A stretch of DNA of 64,000 nucleotides from positions 1,364,001-1,428,000 of the forward strand of contig JANVFP010000001.1 in NCBI GenBank assembly GCA_027919835.1, given 5' to 3'. Under the pieces are notes generated by a model. The model saw nothing but the letters and a program-made list of their open reading frames with translations. It did not search any database and had not been told where the DNA came from. Source of the stretch: Lentinula raphanica (taxonomy: Eukaryota > Basidiomycota > Agaricomycetes > Agaricales > Omphalotaceae). Below, piece by piece: positions 48,210 to 59,586 of the stretch; position 1 is the first letter of the stretch; each line of letters opens with the position of its first letter. The position numbers and the translations under genes are program-made.

Positions 48210-48305
48210 TGCATCAGAGGGGAGTCGAACCCCTTTCCCGGCCATAACTTTCACCGAAACACTAGCGATGGGAAGACCGGATCATAACCGTTAGACCACT
48301 GATGC
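48210..48305 (-). tRNA. tRNA-Gly(CCC) with an intron of about 24 nt
   Basis: The minus strand folds as a tRNA. The acceptor arm is GCATCAG with CTGATGC, the D-arm GTGGTCTAACGGTTATGAT, the anticodon stem CGGTC/GGCCG, and the loop TTCCCAT with anticodon CCC at 48270-48272. The T-arm is AGGGG-TTCGACT-CCCCT. An intron of about 24 nt (48244-48267) sits one base 3' of the anticodon, the canonical place. Five T on the minus strand (48205-48209) follow as a Pol III terminator. It begins only 5 bp after the stop of the F-box-like pseudogene on the same strand. Confidence 0.92.
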
Positions 48306-48310
48306 TCAGA

Positions 48311-49830
48311 CTAAAACTCAGTTCTTTGTATCCATAACCAGTCGATAACTACATGTAGTATGTACAGATTATCATCTTCATCTTCATCCCGACTGAACAC
48401 CAGCTCCAGTCCTTGTTCTACAATGTTCTTCATGCCATGAGTAAGAATATAATCCACATAGTTGTTGTACGCTTGCTGAAAGAAACTATCAATCTTGCCA
48501 TAATACCCATATGACCCAAGTTGAATATGAATCCTTCGTCGAAAACCTTGTTTTGCATTTCTGACTTGATGGTCGAACCATGAGGTAGCCCGAGGGTGGG
48601 ATTTTGATAGAGGCGAAGGATTGAGCCCTACAGGGAAAGGAATGTCTAGCAGAAACTGTGCAAACTTAGTCCAATTGACGCGCTTGAGTTGGTCTATGAA
48701 TGGAGCATAGTCCTGAGAGGATGGAACAGCAGAGTCTAGGGTGGGCACTGCAGTAGGAGGCGCAACGGTATCAGCTGCCACGTCCGCTTTATGTATATCG
48801 ACTTCGAAGCGTATTCTGATCTCTTCGAGCAATTCGGGTTTGAGCACCGAATTTATGGTGCTATATGATGTTTTGAACGGCGGTTGGAAGAAATTCCGGT
48901 CCTATGTTGTACGAGGAGCCGAGGTATATGCTTTGAATGTGCAGAGTGCGGAGGTTGGTGCGGTCCTGGAGACTCAAAATGGGTACGACGAGATTTCGAC
49001 GTCCTAGAGAAGATACGTGACGAATAAGGATACATTTCCATGAAAATGAGGATGTACAAACCTGCCGCCATGAGATTCAGATATGTAAATCCGCTAAGAC
49101 TTGGTCCGAACGTTGACAACATTCCATCTACCATTTGCACAGCTTCCTCGTCTGAACGATGGCCGTCAATGACGAGCCGGTCAATGGTGCTTATATTCGA
49201 ACTAAGCAATGGTTGAAAAAGATTCTTCGCAGCCATAGTTGACCCAGAATGGAGAGTGTTGAGATGTATCTTTTTGCGTTTGGCCAAAATATCGTTGATA
49301 GACTCGGTGTTCGCAGTATCGTGACTGTAACGAATTGAGCCAATGACAATATTCTTGAGTGTAGAGGGCAGCATCGTGATCATCTCAGCCAGTTCGCGCG
49401 AGTCTTGTATATAGACATCATTTATGATGAACGTTTCGATGTTCAACCCAAACACAAAGGTCTTGAATGCATCCGGAACAGTCCACCATCCATAGTTATT
49501 CCAGCAAAGAGTTGTGACGTTGACGAGATTCTTCCGAATACGCAAAAGATCGCTGGGTAACGTAGAAGGGAACTGCAAATCATAACCGATGACAAGACAG
49601 TGGATCGCACGTCCCATGCTGCTGTAAGGCGCGTCAAGAATTTCAAAGAGGGCAGACAGAGTTTGTGAGAGAGCGAAATAGCGACCGGGTCTGAAAGTAT
49701 GAAAGAGACGGTATCTGCTCCGAGTCAACAGTTGCTTGCAGCTCAAGCTGACAGCTAGCAAAGATTTCTTGTCGTCTCCAAGCTGGTCGATGATGTGGTC
49801 GAGTAATTCCGGTGCGAAGACACAGTCCAT
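48311..49830 (-). pseudogene. F-box-like protein copy 3, frameshifted in exon 2
   Basis: Same family as the copies at 35656, 40845, 50537 and 52493. Exon 1 (49062-49830) is intact and starts MDCVFAPELLDHIIDQLGDD. After the intron (49004-49061) exon 2 reads PILSLQDRTNLRTLHIQSIY in the family frame, then TAVQNII and an in-frame TAG at 48861-48863. The family sequence resumes about ten bases later in another frame (LKPELLEEIRIRFEVD) and runs to 48311. Sister copies have VQRIISSVPHPESLDEI here without a break, so this is an indel-type disruption, not an intron. The tail is also longer than in the other copies. A truncated protein lacking the last 180 residues could still be made. Confidence 0.6.
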
Positions 49831-50536
49831 GACGCGGATGCTTGCAAAAATTCTGAAAGATGCAAGGTGATAAAGGATATTAAACACGTCTCGGCTAGGG
49901 GAAGCTGATCGGAGCGATGGTCATTTGGAGGAAACGGGCTGGGCGAGTGAGGAAAGCGCAGTGTATCTTGTTGATGAGGTCCAAGAAAGGTGATAGCGTG
50001 AAAGAGTGAAAGATGAAGAGCCACCACCAAAGGGTATTCCATTTGGGATGCAGCTGGGTGCAACGACACTGCAACGACTGATCTCGAGTTGCTCCACTGG
50101 TCAAAAGCCACTGCAAACACCAGCTGATCACAAGAAAATCTGATGACGGTCAGAAAGAATGCTGTTGAGGGAATAAAGCTTTCAAATATCACTGCAGTCG
50201 AATGCTAAACTCTACCAAAGATGATGATGGTGAGATTCAAGAAGTCAGTTTTGCACTGCCACCAAATTTTGTTCGCCTTCCACTGCCTTACACAACGGCC
50301 TGCCCAATGCCCATGTAAGACCATCGTATTGTGGCTCGGAGAATGTATAGGTATTTTGATAGACAGAGTAGACATACGACAAAAAGGATAGGCAGCAGGA
50401 GGATTCGTGAGTCCTTGTGAAAGTATGTGACCTCCAGAAGGCGCAAAGTTCGATCCAAAAGGCTATGACCGGGCTATAACCCTCATCCAGTCGCTACTCA
50501 ATCTGGGGTTGATGTCAGTTCATTTATGAATGGTCG
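49831..50536. other. Intergenic between F-box-like copies 3 and 4
   Basis: No supported gene. Minus-strand short frames near 49895-50192 have no motif. This is the promoter region of copy 3 and the 3' flank of copy 4. Confidence 0.5.
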
Positions 50537-52111
50537 TTACACAGATAATCGCATTACCTCGTACAAGTCCTTATAATTAACCCGACTGAATACGAGCTCT
50601 AGTCTACCGTCATCTACAATGTTCTTCATTCCATGGTTGTAAATATATTCCACACATCGAGTGTATTCCCTGGAAAAGACGTCCTGGGCAACCTTGTCTG
50701 CGTTTATATCAAAGCCGAGCTGGATATGAATCCTTCGCCTCGAATTTCGCTTTGGAGATGTTGCAGAGAGGACAGTGTGGCATAGCGGTGAGGTAGAAGA
50801 AGAAGGGTATCTGATGAGAGACTGGGGCTCATTCGTTCGGGTAGACGAGAATGATTCGAGTGAAGGCGAAAACGGGAGGCATAGTAAAAAATTTGCGAGG
50901 TCTGTCCAATCACCTTCCGCGAGCTGGTCTATGAATGGGGCGGTGTCTGGAGCAGTCCTATCGTCAGACGGAGGAGCAAGCACTGTAGTAGAAGCCGCGA
51001 TACTGGCTGTCTCATCTGACCACTGGAACAAATCAACCGTGAAGCGTATCTGAATCTCTTCGAGTAATTCGAGATTTGGCACTGAGGATATTATCCTTCG
51101 GACGACGCGAGTTGCGAGAGGAGTGAATACATCAAAATCGCCCGCTTGAGACCCGAGATATACGCTTTGAATGCTGAGAACGCGCAGATTAGTACAGTGT
51201 CGGAGACTGAACGACGGGACACCATTCCAAATGTCTACAAGGGCATACGATCATCAGAGATTCATCACAGTAACAATGCAAATGGAAGAACCATTCTTGG
51301 CTGGGACTAGATGATGTATAACCTCGCTAAACCTTGATCCAAATTTCACCAGCACCTCGTCAATCCACTTAAACTCTTCCTTAACCAATGTCTCTCTTCC
51401 AATGATGAATCGGTCGATAGTGATCAACCGCAAACTGATCAACGAACGAAAAAAGTTCTGTGCTCCCATGCTTGACACAGAATCAAGAGTGTGGAAATGG
51501 ATAACCTTGCGTTTGGCCAACCTATCGAAGTTGATACCGTTGGTATCCTTGTCCTCTGGAGTGTGGAAATGAATTGAGCCCATGGCAATCTTCTTAAGAT
51601 TAGAAGGCAGTTTCGCAATCATTTTTGCCAGCTTGGATGGGCTGTCTAACCAGAGATCGGAGATGATGAACATCTCAAAGTTCAGTTTGAGCAGGAGGGA
51701 CCTGAATGCTCTTGGGATTTCTAGCCACGGAACGCGTTTACAGCGAAGGGTTGTGACATTGGGGAGATTCTTTCGAATACGTGAAAGTTCTCGAGGTAAT
51801 TTTGTATCCCAGTCGAAAATCCTATCAATGACCAAACAACGGATAGCATGGCCTATGCTACTGTAGGGCACGTCAAGGATTTGAAGGAAGGTAGGAACAG
51901 TGATTCGTGAGTAGGTCGATTTTCGACCTGATGTGTATATGTCAGAGTTAGTGAGGTGATCTTCTCCAATTTCAAGAGTGTGGAACAGGTGAAATCTGCT
52001 CCGAGTCAACAATCGTTTGCAGCTCAAGCTGGCAGCCATTAAAGAGTTGTAGTCATCTCTAAGCTCGTCAACGATGAGGTCGAGGATTTCTGCAGGGAGG
52101 ATGCGGTTCAT
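50537..52111 (-). CDS. F-box-like protein copy 4, intact
   Basis: Exon 1 (51292-52111) starts MNRILPAEILDLIVDELRDD with the F-box-like motif continuing SLMAASLSCKRLLTRSRFHL. It has LRR-like helices (LLKLNFEMFIISDLWLDS; LPSNLKKIAMGSIHF). An intron (51233-51291, donor GTTCTT) leads to exon 2 (50537-51232) with DIWNGVPSFSLRHCTNLRVL, then RIISSVPNLELLEEIQIRFT. It ends KDLYEVMRLSV. The frame also stays open to an ATG at 52183, but the family starts at the Met before NRIL, so I chose 52111. The product is about 505 residues. It was probably copied locally from copy 5 or vice versa, because both lie head-to-tail. Confidence 0.72.
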
Positions 52112-52492
52112 GGCGCTCGTCGAGTGTTGAAGTTGAGAAGTCGCATGTGCAGTACGGAGCGACAGGGAATGCTGAGGTGCCAAGATGCGTCAAGGTGCTA
52201 GATGAATTTTAGTACACGACGCGTACGTGGAGTCTAGAACAATAGTATGCCGGCTTGCCGAACCTTAAGCATCAATGCATTATGTAAGTTTTCCCCCTGA
52301 GTTTTCCTCATCGTCTCGACTCTCCTTCAGGCTTCTACATAAGCTTGCATAGAATAGCAAACCCGCAAGTCAACATGGAGAAGAACAGTGCGAATACTCA
52401 GAGGAACTTGTCTCTGTGTGTAGAGCCAGTGACTTCAGTGAAAATCGATCAGGATTCAAATTACTTACTTAAAACTGGCTAGTACATACTGA
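52112..52492. other. Intergenic between F-box-like copies 4 and 5
   Basis: About 380 bp with no coding signal: the promoter of copy 4 and the 3' flank of copy 5. Confidence 0.5.
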
Positions 52493-54060
52493 TTACATTA
52501 CTTCGTACAAGTTCCCATACTCAACCTGACTGAAAACCAACTCCAGGCCTTCTCTGTCCACGATATTCTTCAGCCCATTACTATAAATATATTCCACATA
52601 GCGATCGTACTCCTTGGCGAAGACCTCGCGTGCAGCCTTGTTCTCGGACGGATACGCCCCGATCTGAACATGAATTCTTCGTTCAGAGCTTCCTTTCGGA
52701 CGTGACGCAGAGAGACTAGTGTGATTTGATAGTGAGGAAAGAAAAGAGTCAGGGTATCTGATATTAGACTGAGAGCTCGATAGAGAAGAAGGGTATGAAT
52801 TAGGTTTAGGCGAAAAAGGGATGCCTAGCAAGAATTGTGCGAAATCTGTCCAGTCGAAGCGCGCGAACTGGTCTATAAACGGGACATAGTCGGTCGATGG
52901 AGCAGTACTATCATTCGAGCTGAGTGAAAGTGACGCAGTACGGTCTGCGACGGTACTAAAAGCTGTCGCGCCCGACCATTCAGACAGATCGACCTCGAAG
53001 CGTATCTTGATCTCGTCAAGTGATTCGGGATGGGGTACTGAGGAAATTATCCTTTGCACGGCACTAGTCGCGAGGGGAATGGGTTCGTGGAAGCTGCTCA
53101 TCGGAGACCCGAGGTATACGCTTTGAATGTTAAGAACGCGAAGATTAGTACAGTGCTGAAGATCAAACACGGGAAGATCGTAATTTCGAATTTCTAGAGA
53201 GAGGCATATGGTGATGAGACGTTCGACCATGCAGAATCGAGGATGTACAAACCTATCTCAACGGGGACGGGTAGTTGATGTGTGACCTCGCTGAAGCTCG
53301 GTCCATATTTTGACAACAACCCATTTACCCACATCATCTCTTCCTCGTCTGGAAAACGCATCCCGATGATGAACCGGTCAATGGTTATCATGCTCGAACT
53401 GATCATCGAGCGGAAGAGATTCTGCGCAGCCCAGGTTGACGCAGAGTGAAGAGTGTGAAAATGAATACTCTTGCGTTTGGCCAATGTATGATTGACACTC
53501 TTGGTATCTGTATTGTCTCCAGAGCAGACAATCGAGCCCATCACGATCTTCTGTAACGTAGAAGGCCACATCGCAATCATCTGGACAAGCTCAGATGCGT
53601 CTTGGAACCAGACACCAGATATGTCAAAAGTCTCGATGTCCAGTCCGAACACGAGGGATTTAAACGCGTAGGGAACATCGCACCACGTATCGTCTCGCCA
53701 ATGAAGGGTTTTGACGTTAGGAAGATTTTGCCGGATACGTGAAAGGTCGGTAGGTAATGTTTGAGGAAAGTGGAAACCGAAATTGACGATGAGGCGGTGG
53801 ACTGCATGTCCCATACTACTGTAAGGCGCGTCAAGGATTCGAAGGAGGGAAGAGACACTCCGTGGGTCAGTTGCGTTCCGTCCTTGACCCCAGCCATTGG
53901 GACTAGTGAAGAGTGTTATCTCGAGAGTGTGGAAGAGGTGGTATCTGCTTCGAAACAACATTCCTTTACAGCTCGAGCCGGCAGCTAGCAGAGATCGTTT
54001 GTCATTTCTGAGTTGGTCGACTATGTGATCTAGGATTTCTGGTGCAAGGATGCGGTCCAT
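52493..54060 (-). CDS. F-box-like protein copy 5, intact
   Basis: Exon 1 (53253-54060) begins MDRILAPEILDHIVDQLRND, then SSCKGMLFRSRYHLFHTLEI. It continues with LRR-like segments (LVFGLDIETFDISGVWFQ; MWPSTLQKIVMGSIVC). The intron runs 53194-53252. Exon 2 (52493-53193) carries EIRNYDLPVFDLQHCTNLRV, then QRIISSVPHPESLDEIKIRF, and ends GNLYEVM. The product is about 500 residues. Copies 3, 4 and 5 stand head-to-tail on the minus strand about 2 kb apart, opposite to copies 1 and 2. Identification as F-box-like comes from the N-terminal 45 residues only; the rest has no catalytic motif. Confidence 0.74.
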
Positions 54061-56477
54061 GATGATTGTCGAATGCTAGAGGTCACGAAACGGGGTAAAA
54101 GATGCACGGTGAATCTGGATATATAAGGGTGTGAGATAGTATGATTTTGTCAACGTGCCTCTTGACAAGAGTCAGAGATATTGGCAAAAGCACTGCATAG
54201 TGGGCGAATCGGGAAGAGGTGGCTCGTTTGAGCTGATATGGGGCGTAGAGAATGTGTTGACAGTATGGAAGTCTTATGAAACCGGCGGAAAGGAACGACC
54301 ATAAAAGGGACAGTCGCAAGACGCAATGTTTCGAAGCACCCGCTCCGGATTGCGCAACAGTTCAAAGGTGAGAGCCCGTCGGTTACTCCGGTTATTGAAT
54401 GCCTGTTGTTTGAAGAGAGAAGCTCATCATGAGCACATGAGCACGGAATGTACTGGAATGTACTCTTTCAGTCCATGGGGTACGTGATTCTGGATAATCT
54501 GACTAGAACATGTCAAGGTCAGAGGCTTGTCAACCATCGAATAGAGAACAATGATACAGCGGACTATCAGTAGTTGAGAAAAAATCAAATGCAGTGCTAT
54601 TCCTTCGACGTACCTCGCCAACTCTTTTCCATATCTTGTTTGTTTCGCATATCCGACAGTTGAGATGAAGATGAGAATCAAAGATCAAGTTGAAGGAGAG
54701 TTGTGAGTCGTGACACTTGCGAAGGTTTGCTTTGTACCGTGGCAAACTCTGACAAGAATCGGACGTCTCATCTTTCGAGTTACACCCTGTTGTAACCTCT
54801 CAGATGTGAGAACGACATAAAGATCTTCCAAGTTTCACTAAACTACCCCCGAGTCATCCAAAACTACTTCTGCCTACTCATGACCTGGCCAACTCGGCGG
54901 CACCATAGATTTTCAAAGAACTCTTTGGCGAAGGATGGTTTCAGCATAGTGTTATCACGGGTATGGATGACGAACAGGTCAAGGAACAACGATGCAAGCT
55001 TGTGAGATGATCATGGTCATGCCCAAGGGCTCTGCGAGTGGGCTCACATCGAGGTTTCCAAGGTATCGTCTGTATGCACATTGCACGCGCGACTGTATGT
55101 ATTTGTCCTTCACTTGAAATTCAACGTGTAACTTCGATGAACATCACATTCTAGTGAGATTATCCGGTGTACATTCGCCGGTTCGTCAGGCCTTAGGCCT
55201 TAGGCTTTATACTCTCGACGGCTCGTCAGGCTTCAGCAGCTTGATCATCACACCTCCCGGGACCATAGAAGCACGGCATCCTTTCCTCTTCCCTCCCAAC
55301 TCTTTTTAACATACCGGTCCCAATAATCCTGCAGACGAACTGCCCTTACGACCTCCCCATGGTTCTAGCCGAGAAAGGTTTGGAGGAGGAAGAGGTTCTA
55401 GTCGTCACAGACCCTTGGGCAATGTCACAGCTCCTGTCGCTCAGTTGGGATCCTAGAACGCATGCGCACAGCTACACGCCATAACTTCACCTTCCGACCT
55501 CATATCTCACTTCACGCACACCAGATGGTTTCTTTTCACCATCCACGTCAACAAAGCTCATATTCCAGTCGGTCAAGGAAACTCATGCAGAATCATCTCG
55601 TATACGGTCGTGTTTTCACGGATGAGCTTGATGTAATAATTTCCTCTAATTCGCAGGGACTCCAGGCAGGGAATGAGAGGCAGAGCCTCTTCGCGCTGGG
55701 CATCTTCACGCTCAGTCAGCTCGTGCTGCCATATTTTGCGCGAGGATCTCAATCGTACCTCGAACCTAAGTGAAGTCGTTACAACCCTGCCTCCCCCTCT
55801 GCATACTTTCATCGCCTTCGCCCTCAGAGCTTCAGGACATGATATTTTCTTCCAGTCATGCTCTTCAACCTTGCTTTCCCCGACACTGTCGAACCCAATA
55901 CCACTGCCCTTGAGCCACGTTTGCATCCTTCCACGAGATTTCTTGTCGAGATGGAGTTCCAGGCACTCATCACACCGCAAGAACACGCCTTGAAGATGAG
56001 CGTGGAGACAGTCCTCGAACGACTTCGTTTTTGGTGTACGTGTACTCTTTGCAGAGAGTAATCCTACAGATAGCGACAGCTTTCCGACGCTGGGGTGGAA
56101 TAATATAGTTTGACACCCCTGATACCATGGTTAAAGTGGTCTTCATGGTGGAGGTGCGAAGAAGCTCGTGATTTCGATGTGTGTTGTCCCGTTCATTTCT
56201 ACTGCTGTGAATTGATTTCATTTGCTGTATCAGAGCGTTTGTTCGATACTGGTGTGGCCTATGACTTGGGGCGGTAGTCCGCCCTGAACACCAGGAAAAG
56301 ACAATCCGGATATCGATTTCCTAGGACCGACGTGTAGAAAATTGACTATGCAATAAATCACTGGTACAGATTACCCAGGTAATGTAATATGATACTTGAT
56401 ACATTGACTCGATTTTCGAAAGTGTTCGAATTGTGAAGTGGCAAAAAAGTAATGTCCTTTAACAACCTACATGAACT
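54061..56477. other. Long stretch without a supported gene
   Basis: Overlapping frames exist on both strands at 55460-55990: 103 codons plus, 137 codons minus. Neither has a family motif or a convincing exon chain. The minus frame has MFLRCDECLELHLDKKSRGR. A short direct repeat, AGGCCTTAGGCCTTAGGCTT, is near 55190. The region may be a decayed gene or spacer. Confidence 0.4.
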
Positions 56478-57557
56478 TCAAACTCTCCTCATCCTCTTCC
56501 TACTCCCAACGTTCAAACCTTGGCATGCTTCACTCTCTTCTTCATCTTCTTCACCTTCATGCTCTGTCCTCTTACGCTTTCCTGAGGACCACGCCACTGA
56601 CTTTACTACGTGGTTCCAAAAGCCTGGTAGCCACGACCTAGTCATCGGTACCTCCTTCTCGAACGGAACTGACTGAGTCTCCCGACCCTGCAAAATGGGA
56701 TGGTCCGCCAGCTTCTCATCGTCCAAGCCATCGAACACCCCGGAATCAAGCGCTTCGCTCAAGGATTCAAGTTTATCTCTCATGGTGGCGTACGATTGCT
56801 CGACCGAAGCGAGGGCGTCCCGAGGAGATTGCATATGTGGAAGAGGAAGCAACGGGTAGTATTTGTTCTGAAGCTCGTGCATGACTTCGTGAACACTCTC
56901 ACCGACCTCCTTGGCTTGTTTCAGTTGGATGAGGAGCTCGAGTGGGGTAGGCTCTGTGAAGGGCACCCAAGCCGGAGGCGAAGGCGTGACAGGACATGGC
57001 TGTACATCAGGCGCATCTGAGGAAGAGGCATTCTCTGATACTGCTTCTTCTACCTCGCGGGTAAGAGGAATGCTCGTGGGCACCTGGGATGGTTGCCACA
57101 CCGGCGCAGAATGAGGGAAAGGAGGTATTCCAGGAGGCATTTCGGGCGATTCATCTAAGCTTTCGTCGTCTGACTCGGTGTCTGTTTCGCTTGGTATCCT
57201 GAAAACAGATGGAAAGGACAGTAAACATAGTAGTGAGTTTTCATGTAAAGTTCATGATGCAGAGACGAAACGCTTACTTTCGAATGCGCCGGGGAGGTCG
57301 TTCATATGTTGACAACAAGGCCCATAGAATCTTCACATCATAGCTTGCTAGGCGATCATTCGCTGGGCTAGTTGAGACAAGAACAATACAATAACATAGG
57401 TAGTGAGTATAGAATCAATCTTCGAGGAAGGACATGCTAAAAAACAAAACGGTTGCTCGAAAGCTTACCTGGTGCTGATTTCAGTGGCAACGGGACTCGG
57501 ATCAGGCCTCCATCTAGTATTGACGAAAAACCTAGCGGAATGCGGTTGCGAAGCCAT
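56478..57557 (-). CDS. Unrecognised 299-residue protein, mostly disordered, nuclear-looking
   Basis: Function unknown. Three exons with matching phases (57469-57557, 57278-57367, 56478-57198) give MASQPHSARFFVNTRWRPDP, then ANDRLASYDVKILWALLSTY ERPPRRIRKIP, the only part that looks folded. An acidic patch follows (ETDTESDDESLDESPE), then Pro-rich sequence and two helical parts (LLIQLKQAKEVGESVHEVMH; SYATMRDKLESLSEALDSGV). The C-terminus has basic clusters separated by an acidic run (SGKRKRTEHEGEEDEEE ... GSRKRMRRV) that look like nuclear localisation signals. The start is the first ATG and all junctions are GT..AG. A chromatin- or kinetochore-associated role is conceivable but unsupported. 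Confidence 0.62.
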
Positions 57558-58209
57558 CAGGTACAAGAATTGTTCTGTTTATTGTCTTCCGTGACGCCGA
57601 GGCAACTATGCAAGGTATCGAAAGGGGCGTTGATGATTTGGCTGGGATAGTGGTGATTGTGGCAAAAGGCAAGAGCGATGTGGGTGCACCTCTGACTGAG
57701 GTTGCGTGTTATTTATATAGAGACCTTCACAGCTTTCATCAATAAAAAGGAAGATTCGGCTTGGACATGACTCGCGAGTGGTGGCTGGCGCGCCAAAAAC
57801 AGGTGTCAAAAGGCAGGGCAAAGCATGGCCAAACCTGTGGTCAAAGTAAGTGTGAAATGAACATTGCGTCAAAGCCACTCTGGTAGTCGAGCAACCAACA
57901 GGCTAGTCGCAAAAGGACAATAGTCAAGGCTACTGAATATGATTTGTTGACCCACTCACACGATATGTGCCAGTTCAGCGAACAGAAAAGACAAAAACCA
58001 TGTCAATTGCGACAATGTCTTTGTGCTCCTAGTGGTTACATTGTTTGTGGTCACCAAGTGTGTTGGCTTAAAAGGATTACAGAAACTGCGTATCAGAACT
58101 CAGAACATAATATTCTCTACTGTCTACCTGAGGTGAACTCCCTCTTCATCTGATCTACCAGTTATCACGTCTAATATCCAATCACAGTTATTCACTGAGT
58201 CATAGCATC
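57558..58209. promoter_or_regulatory. Divergent intergenic region
   Basis: About 650 bp between the start codons of the minus-strand gene (57557) and the plus-strand gene (58210). No coding signal is seen. TATTTATATAG at about 57710 is the best TATA-like string on the plus strand, too far from either start to be certain. Confidence 0.4.
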
Positions 58210-59586
58210 ATGATCCTTCAAGTGCCCGGGCCATACAGGCTCATATACATTTCCATAGCAGTCATGCTCGCTGTTGCATATATTTCATTTGGCCGTGACC
58301 GACCTCTCATTGAAAGGATTCATCAAACGCATTACAACGGGGTTTGGTTCTCGAACCTCCTCGGTCCAAAAATCTTCTTGATCTATCTCCTAACTTACCT
58401 CGTCTGCCTCTTCTTCTTCTACCCAGAAGCTCCTGTACCAGAAGATCTGGCAGAGCGTAGGTTCAGACCGTCGAGATCTGTGGCAAGTCCAGCGACTGTA
58501 GACCCGCTGGGCTCCTCGACGCGACAGACAATCCCAATTCCAAACACCGACTGGGTGATAGATGTCAGATTTCCAAAGATGACAACAGTTCCTCATGTCG
58601 TCTTTGAGGACTATCATCTTGATTTCGGACAAGCGCTGAATAGAAAACTAGCCAAGGAAGGGAAGCCCAATGATCTAGAAGTCGTCGTGTTATACGATAT
58701 ATATCCTGCAGGTACTACTGGGCATCAAACTGTGAACAACCTCTATGACGCTACAGTCACAGTTGTTCATACTCATGGCGGTGTGAAATCCACTTACTTA
58801 TTCGCAGTGGAAATCGCGCTGTTGCCTTTTTCTGTCAGTAGTATCCCTCAGGAGATTCGCGAGAACAACACAGGAAGGACCACATGGAATATTGCAACTC
58901 CGAGCTTCGTTGATTTATACGAATCTGTGCGAACATCCCTCAATCCCGCAGAATTGGTGGTCACTACACATGGCAATACGACTCCATTCCTGCCACAGAC
59001 TATCACTCCTTTCATCAATAGAACTGAATTCAATGTTCCCATCATTGTACCGGTCCTCAAATCTATGTTCTCTGAGAGTGAGTTGACTGACAGCGGTCAA
59101 GTCGGGCCAAGTCCTTTCAAAGATATTCCTCAGCAATTTGCTTGGGACAGCCTCATTGAACTTCGGCTTTCCAATGTTCAAATCCTTCCGAGAGACTATA
59201 GGGCCATCCTTATGGCCTCTTCAGGACTCAGAACAATGATAATTGACAGGCCAGGAGAAGGATACGGAGAAGGATTCGGCGAAGGCTATCAGCTGCAAGC
59301 ACCGACTGGTATAGTCAGGGCAAACCAGCTCCAAACATTGGAGCTGAATGATTGCGGAGTGGACATCAAAGATTTCATTGCTGCCTCCGTCGTAGACTTA
59401 CCCCAAGTGAAAGTACTCGCTATCCTTTCACGCTACAATGGGCAGTCTATTCAAGCAATGGAGATGGGTGTGAACTGGAAAAGTATTCGCACTCTGAAGT
59501 TGTCTAACAGGTTCCCTGTGACATTCATTCAGCAATGCCGCACAAGATTGGCCAACAATGCAGAGTTGGCGATAGTCGATATCTAG
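58210..59586 (+). CDS. Intronless two-TM protein with a leucine-rich C-terminal part, unknown function
   Basis: A single uninterrupted frame of 458 codons, unusual beside intron-rich neighbours. Two hydrophobic spans lie near residues 10-25 (LIYISIAVMLAVAYISF) and 54-72 (IFLIYLLTYLVCLFFFY), with a short loop between. The rest is soluble. The middle has beta-rich sequence (WVIDVRFPKM; DLEVVVLYDIYPAGTTGH). The last 150 residues have LRR-like spacing (LIELRLSNVQILPRDYRAIL; LQTLELNDCGVDIKDFI; SIRTLKLSNRF). A short Gly-Glu-Gly-Tyr/Phe repeat (GEGYGEGFGEGY) is near residue 355. N-glycosylation-type sites (NNTG, NRTE) are present. There is no catalytic signature. A recent retro-copy or a fast-evolving lineage gene would explain the lack of introns. 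Confidence 0.65.
   Translation: MILQVPGPYRLIYISIAVMLAVAYISFGRDRPLIERIHQTHYNGVWFSNLLGPKIFLIYLLTYLVCLFFFYPEAPVPEDLAERRFRPSRSVASPATVDPLGSSTRQTIPIPNTDWVIDVRFPKMTTVPHVVFEDYHLDFGQALNRKLAKEGKPNDLEVVVLYDIYPAGTTGHQTVNNLYDATVTVVHTHGGVKSTYLFAVEIALLPFSVSSIPQEIRENNTGRTTWNIATPSFVDLYESVRTSLNPAELVVTTHGNTTPFLPQTITPFINRTEFNVPIIVPVLKSMFSESELTDSGQVGPSPFKDIPQQFAWDSLIELRLSNVQILPRDYRAILMASSGLRTMIIDRPGEGYGEGFGEGYQLQAPTGIVRANQLQTLELNDCGVDIKDFIAASVVDLPQVKVLAILSRYNGQSIQAMEMGVNWKSIRTLKLSNRFPVTFIQQCRTRLANNAELAIVDI

Noticed and set aside
55573..55986. 137-codon minus-strand frame as a gene
   Set aside because: An equally long plus-strand frame overlaps it, and neither shows a recognisable motif or splice pattern.
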